This document shows, in pieces, positions 35,428-38,796 of a DNA stretch of 38,796 nt. This DNA is from Leptolyngbya sp. BC1307 (GTDB lineage Bacteria > Cyanobacteriota > Cyanobacteriia > Phormidesmidales > Phormidesmidaceae), in assembly GCF_002286735.1 (NCBI RefSeq), contig NZ_NRTA01000037.1:1-38796 (forward strand), in the 5' to 3' direction. Made by a program: the position numbers and the translations under genes. Within the stretch, counting starts at the first letter, position 1. The number at the start of each line of letters is the position of its first letter. The notes below the pieces were generated by a model. That model was not told the DNA's origin, ran no database searches, and worked only from the letters and a program-made list of their open reading frames with translations.

Positions 35428-36042
35428 ATGAGTTTATTCAATGGATTTACAGCTGGGTTGTTACTGATTACGCTATCAGAACTCGGCGACAAAACTTTTT
35501 TTATTGCTGCTATCCTCGCGATGCGTCATCCCAGACGTTGGGTCTTTGTCGGGGCAACTGCCGCACTGTTTACGATGACCGTGTTATCTGTACTGATTGG
35601 GCAGGTCGCAGCAATATTTCCGCAGCAGTATGTCAATGGCATCGCCGCTGCGTTGTTTATTGGCTTCGGGCTAAAGCTGCTTTACGATGCGCTGAAAATG
35701 TCTGGCAATAAAGGCCTTGCTCATGAGCAAGCAGATGCCTATAAAGCCGTTGAGCAAAGAGAACAGGGCGTTATTGCATGGTCGATTAGAGCAGTAGTGA
35801 TAGAAGCCTTTACGCTAACTTTTATCGGGGAATGGGGCGATCGCACCCAGATTGCCACCATTACACTAGCTGCGGCTAACAATCCTTTAGGCGTCATCAT
35901 CGGCGCTACGCTAGGCCATGCTATTTGTGCGGCTATTGCGGTTGTCTGTGGCAAGCTGCTGGTCGGACGCATTTCAGAGCGTCTATTGATTAGCGTAGGT
36001 GGAGTCTTGTTTATTATCTTTGGGGTCGTGACTATATCATGA
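35428..36042 (+). CDS. mnx: Mnx/TMEM165 (Gdt1, UPF0016) family manganese exporter
   Basis: A 204-residue membrane protein with about six helices in two inverted halves. Each half has the signature of the Gdt1 family: ELGDKT near residue 17-22 and EWGDRT near 142-147; their acidic residues bind the transported cation. In Synechocystis the homologue exports Mn2+ from the cytoplasm toward the thylakoid lumen, and plant PAM71 and human TMEM165 are relatives. The Mn2+ riboswitch upstream supports manganese as substrate here. ATG 35428 is chosen as it starts at the conserved N-terminal helix; an in-frame GTG at 35374 is possible. It shares an ATGA overlap with the downstream cytochrome gene. Confidence 0.92.
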   Translation: MSLFNGFTAGLLLITLSELGDKTFFIAAILAMRHPRRWVFVGATAALFTMTVLSVLIGQVAAIFPQQYVNGIAAALFIGFGLKLLYDALKMSGNKGLAHEQADAYKAVEQREQGVIAWSIRAVVIEAFTLTFIGEWGDRTQIATITLAAANNPLGVIIGATLGHAICAAIAVVCGKLLVGRISERLLISVGGVLFIIFGVVTIS

Positions 36043-36764
36043 TGAAACCGAGTCAACCTTATCAACCCCTGCTGCTCCGTATTCTGCATGGTTTCACAGG
36101 CATCTGTTTAATCCTAGCAATTCTGACGGCCTTCTGGACGTACAACACCTATGATGGCCGCTGGGGGCAAGTGCCTTTACCCGAGTACAAAGAGATTGAA
36201 GGTATTCATGGAACGTTTGGGCTGTACACTCTGTTGATTTTTCCAGCGTTTGTGCATTACGCTTTTCAGCGGGGCCAGCGGCGTCTTGTACAGCCGGATT
36301 CTTTTACAAAGTTGGTACAGGTGGGGCAACCAATTTGGTGGTATACGTTAAATCGTTTCACCAATACATTAGCGCTTTTGGCTTTAACCTTTGCGCTTTT
36401 CAGCGGCAAGATGATGGATGAAACTTGGTTGCCTAAAGGGGATCTGGATCATATTTGGTACTATGGTCATCTTATTTCTTGGGTCGTAATGGTGGCGGTA
36501 ATCGCCCTTCATCTGCTGATGAACGCGCGGATCGGCGGCACACCCTTGCTACTGTCTATGTGGAACCCAAAGTTTCGGGCCAAAGATACCCCCCAACTTT
36601 GGCCGAAGAACGTTCTAATTGGGTGGCAAAAAACCAGGCGACGTTCTTGGCTTAAAAAGTTTTATGCACTAGCCGAGCTGCCTCAGTTAGAATTGGCAAT
36701 TTTGGGCACTCTTTTCCTCGCTTGGGCTATTTCGCTGCTGAAGGAATTTGCTCTAGCAGGCTAA
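36039..36764 (+). CDS. Four-helix b-type cytochrome, cytochrome b/b6-domain protein
   Basis: A 241-residue membrane protein with at least four core helices and one near the C-terminus. The core helices carry histidines spaced for two b hemes: His17 (RILHGF), His57 (GIHGTFG), His73 (FVHYAF), His134 (YYGHLISW) and His148 (IALHLLMN). It resembles the cytochrome b561/hydrogenase-cytochrome b group of membrane electron carriers; electron donor and acceptor are unknown. Start ATG 36039 overlaps the mnx stop (ATGA), so translation is coupled and it falls under the same Mn2+ riboswitch. A link between manganese export and membrane redox is suggested by this arrangement but not proven. Confidence 0.82.
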   Translation: MMKPSQPYQPLLLRILHGFTGICLILAILTAFWTYNTYDGRWGQVPLPEYKEIEGIHGTFGLYTLLIFPAFVHYAFQRGQRRLVQPDSFTKLVQVGQPIWWYTLNRFTNTLALLALTFALFSGKMMDETWLPKGDLDHIWYYGHLISWVVMVAVIALHLLMNARIGGTPLLLSMWNPKFRAKDTPQLWPKNVLIGWQKTRRRSWLKKFYALAELPQLELAILGTLFLAWAISLLKEFALAG

Positions 36765-36961
36765 AAATCTCGTTGAACGTATTCCGAAATGCTCCCACCA
36801 AGAGCGATCGCACCGCCTGATTTCGACAGTTACGCTTCAATGACTTCAGCGGCTCAAGAGGCTGTACTACTCAAGTTCTAAGATCTACACCCCTAGCATA
36901 TCAATGCTTCTAGACCGATGTGGGGAGAATTACAGGTATCTCGGTCAGGGGTCACAATCGT

Positions 36962-37207
36962 TTACCCGATCCTGTACTGCTGTTGCTGATAGTCGTCTCC
37001 TTGCAATTGGCAGACCGTGAAAGTAGGCTGCTTTGGCTTACCAATGAAAGCCGTTCCGCCCAGCCCGCGAAAGTCGGCAATCCAATATTCCAGAATGCCG
37101 AGCAGGGCGTATTCTTCCAGCTTTCGGGCGTAGTCGGTTTCCCAGTTCGTGCTGACGACTTCGGCGACTAGCTTGACGGAGCGTCCTAGCATAATCACAG
37201 GTTCGCG
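36962..37207 (-). pseudogene. Uma2-type endonuclease remnant 2
   Basis: About 80 residues of another Uma2-family protein: REPVIMLGRSVKLVAEVVST with the Glu of the nuclease core, YARKLEEYALLGILEYWI, and DFRGLGGTAFIGKPKQPTF. The N-terminal half is missing, the remnant begins 7 bp after the stop of the upstream hypothetical gene, and a TAA interrupts after QYRIG; the typical C-terminal tail does not follow. It belongs to a different Uma2 subgroup from remnant 1 and lies on the opposite strand. Confidence 0.78.
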
Positions 37208-37214
37208 CGCCTTC

Positions 37215-37598
37215 CTAATCTGCCTTTTTCTCCTGATATTCAGAGATACTTTCATAGACAGTATCTGGAAATGTGAGATCTTGATAGACGTTGCAGGCGT
37301 CCGGATCTGCTGAATTGGGGCAAATGGTAAAGTCTTGCTGGCTTTGATACTCCAAAATAGTATCGCGGTTAGGCGGGCTATAGCCCTTGCTGGTGACCTG
37401 TTGATAGAGCGATCGCGCTTCTTCTTCGCTAAAGTCTTTGTCTTTTTTCAGCTCGCCAACAATCTCATCTTCATCGGCAAAGTACTGAGCAATCATCGTA
37501 AAAACAAGTCTGCCATAGTGCCCAATGTCTGTGCCGTCTTCCAGAGCATCTAAAAGATGCGCCATCATATTACTGGTGCGTAGGTCTGCTACTGCCAT
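37215..37598 (-). CDS. Hypothetical cyanobacterial protein
   Basis: A 127-residue soluble, acidic protein from ATG 37598. The first 70 residues are helical (MMAHLLDALEDGTDIGHYGRLVFTMIAQYFADEDEIVGELKKDKDFSEEEARSLYQQV). A second part contains two Cys (CPNSADPDAC) that could form a disulfide or bind metal, then a Tyr/Asp-rich tail. I believe similar proteins occur in other cyanobacteria, but I know no function. Base composition is ordinary for the window. It stands alone between a Uma2 remnant and mgtC. Confidence 0.7.
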   Translation of the reverse strand: MAVADLRTSNMMAHLLDALEDGTDIGHYGRLVFTMIAQYFADEDEIVGELKKDKDFSEEEARSLYQQVTSKGYSPPNRDTILEYQSQQDFTICPNSADPDACNVYQDLTFPDTVYESISEYQEKKAD

Positions 37599-37717
37599 AG
37601 TGGATTAAGTCATATTGAGTTTCTATCTGTTTATAGGATGCCTGTACTATTTTATGCTCTATCAAAAGGCAGTTTGCGGACAGGCCGCGTCCACATCATG
37701 AGGTTGAAAAGAGGGCA

Positions 37718-38166
37718 ATGACTGAGTTGACAGGACTGGTGCCGATGGGGCTAGGTGACCTGACGCTGCGCTTGGGCTGTGCGCTGTTAGCGAGCTTCGT
37801 GATTGGCTGGGAGCGTGAGACTAAAGAAAAAGCGGCAGGGCTGAGAACCAATCTGCTCGTTGGGCTGGGATCGGCGCTGGTGATTTTGGTGCCGATACAG
37901 GTAGGTGCAGTAGCGCAGTCGGTGGATACGTTGGGGCGATCGCTCCAGGGCGTGATGACTGGCGTAGGTTTTGTTGGCGGCGGCGCGGTAATGCAAAAAG
38001 ATCGGGTAAAAGGGTTAACTTCGGCGGCGGCGCTATGGGATCGGCGGCGCTTGGTATTGCAGCGGCCTGCGGACAGTGGCAGCTCAGCGTCATGGGAGCC
38101 CTGGTAGCCTGGTTTGTCCTCAGAGTCGTTAACCAGGTAGAGAAGACGGTTTCCCGGCGACCCTGA
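37718..38166 (+). pseudogene. MgtC/SapB-family membrane protein with a -1 frameshift
   Basis: The first 106 codons encode the N-terminal helices of an MgtC-like protein: LRLGCALLASFVIGWERETKEKAAGLRTNLLVGLGSALV, then TGVGFVGGGAVMQKDRVKGLTSAAALW. At 38036-38039 the frame is lost and a stop comes at 38107. Adding one G to the GGG run restores GSAALGIAAACGQWQLSVMGALVAWFVLRVV and a natural end at 38166, about 149 residues in all. MgtC proteins act in growth at low Mg2+ and in ATPase regulation. A homopolymer sequencing error would explain this as well as mutation. Confidence 0.82.
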
Positions 38167-38223
38167 GAGTCAAAAATCTTTTCAGCGCTGGCTAAACTCG
38201 CGAGTAGAATCTGCCTAAAAGCA

Positions 38224-38424
38224 TCAGTTGAGTTGGGCGCGAAATCGGCTGATGCTAATGCCTAATAGCAACACGGCGAAGACGGTGAGGGCAGCGATTT
38301 CTGGGAGCAGGATGCCGATGCCAACCCCTTTGAAGATGAGGCTGCGGGCGATGGTGACGTAGTGCCGTAAGGGGTCGAAGAAGGAGAGAACACGGAAGAA
38401 TTTTGGCATGCTTTCGATGGGGGA
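38224..38424 (-). pseudogene. C-terminal remnant of an ABC-2 type permease
   Basis: About 66 residues match the end of ABC-2 (YhhJ-like) multidrug/lipid exporter permeases: PIESMPKFFRVLSFFDPLRHYVTI followed by one hydrophobic helix (ILLPEIAALTVFAVLLLGISI) and a basic end RFRAQLN. A TAG stands just upstream, at about 38428-38430, and no earlier part is present, so roughly 300 residues are lost. Confidence 0.7.
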
Positions 38425-38461
38425 CTAGGCATCAGCCTGAGAAGGCTATAGACTAGCGTTT

Positions 38462-38520
38462 GGGCGTGCTGAAGCATGGTTTTAGTGACCGTCTTCTGTT
38501 TTTTATTACGCCCTTTTTTT
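38462..38520 (+). terminator. Nested hairpin followed by a T7 run
   Basis: GGGCGT (38462-38467) pairs with ACGCCC (38508-38513). Inside it, GAAG (38471-38474) pairs with CTTC (38493-38496) and GGT (38478-38480) with ACC (38488-38490). TTTTTTT follows at 38514-38520. The outer stem plus T-run fits an intrinsic terminator on the plus strand. No gene ends nearby on that strand, so it could end a small RNA. Confidence 0.4.
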
Positions 38521-38796
38521 AGATTTTGGCCCGCAGCGCAACCCCTAATGAGAATGGTGCAAGATCTGAGCCCCTCACGAACAGCACTGCTGGCTATTCG
38601 ATAAACCTGAAAGAAACACAATTGTCGCCATGGGGACGACAATCGAGGCTTTTCAAGGTTGATTAGTTTGTGTTTCTAAGCTCGACTTTATCCATTTGGC
38701 CAAATAGGAAAGCAGCAAGCACAATAGATTTGTCATAACCGGCTGGCTGCGAAATGGAAATACTAGAAGCGTTGGGACGATTTGCGCCACTATTCT
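38521..38796. other. Window end without a recognised gene
   Basis: No gene can be supported. An ATG at 38754 opens a frame (MEILEALGRFAPLF) that runs off the window, but it has no Shine-Dalgarno and is too short to judge. A 126-residue minus-strand frame across 38262-38642 overlaps the permease remnant and has no protein-like features. Confidence 0.4.

Noticed and set aside
38262-38642. 126-residue minus-strand frame near the window end
   Set aside because: Overlaps the ABC-2 permease remnant in another frame and shows no protein-like pattern.
1-38796. CRISPR arrays, tRNA or rRNA genes
   Set aside because: No regularly spaced repeats and no tRNA T-loop or rRNA signature seen; the frequent GCGATCGC octamers are HIP1, a genome-wide cyanobacterial feature.

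Overview
This window is a stretch of cyanobacterial chromosome. The evidence is the very frequent HIP1 octamer GCGATCGC on both strands, together with cyanobacterial lineage genes: a RecJ with a long C-terminal extension, homogentisate phytyltransferase, a FutB-type iron permease, an Npun_R2821/2822-like glycosyltransferase, a sucrase/ferredoxin-like protein, CofH and an MntCAB manganese importer. Protein style suggests a Leptolyngbya/Synechococcales-type organism, but I cannot place the genus. I see no rRNA, tRNA, CRISPR array or intact mobile element.

Layout. 1-8.3 kb: remnant of a GAF/receiver sensor kinase, TPR protein, RecJ, small secreted protein, glycosyltransferase, SDR oxidoreductase and a response regulator. 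8.6-13.2 kb: single-domain response regulator converging on a membrane-linked hybrid histidine kinase whose first PAS domain is LOV-like, then a TetR regulator overlapping a GNAT acetyltransferase. 13.4-18 kb: manganese import (mntC, then mntA-mntB) with bioA 12 bp downstream. A 17-bp motif, TGAAACRATTATGAAAW, lies once before mntC and twice before mntA. 18-25.5 kb: sucrase/ferredoxin-like protein, an alpha/beta-hydrolase without the usual nucleophile, a Fur-family regulator divergent from futB, hpt and an antiporter-Usp fusion. 25.5-30.6 kb: CYP152 P450 split by one extra base, BON protein plus pterin carbinolamine dehydratase, gamma-glutamyltransferase with its centre deleted, cofH and a gamma-glutamylcyclotransferase. 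30.6-34.2 kb: leuS and an OmpR/PhoB-type regulator. 34.2-38.8 kb: decayed Uma2 and IS5-type sequences around a two-gene operon for an Mnx/TMEM165 (Gdt1) manganese exporter and a four-helix b-type cytochrome, led by a clear yybP-ykoY manganese riboswitch. Then come a hypothetical gene, a frameshifted mgtC and an ABC-2 permease remnant.

Two themes join the genes. The first is manganese homeostasis: uptake (MntCAB) under a repeated DNA motif, and export (Mnx) under a Mn2+-sensing riboswitch that also leads a membrane cytochrome tied to mnx by an ATGA overlap. The second is gene decay: eight broken genes or remnants, at least three with internal deletions or fusions that simple sequencing error would not produce, plus single-base frameshifts that could be real or assembly errors.
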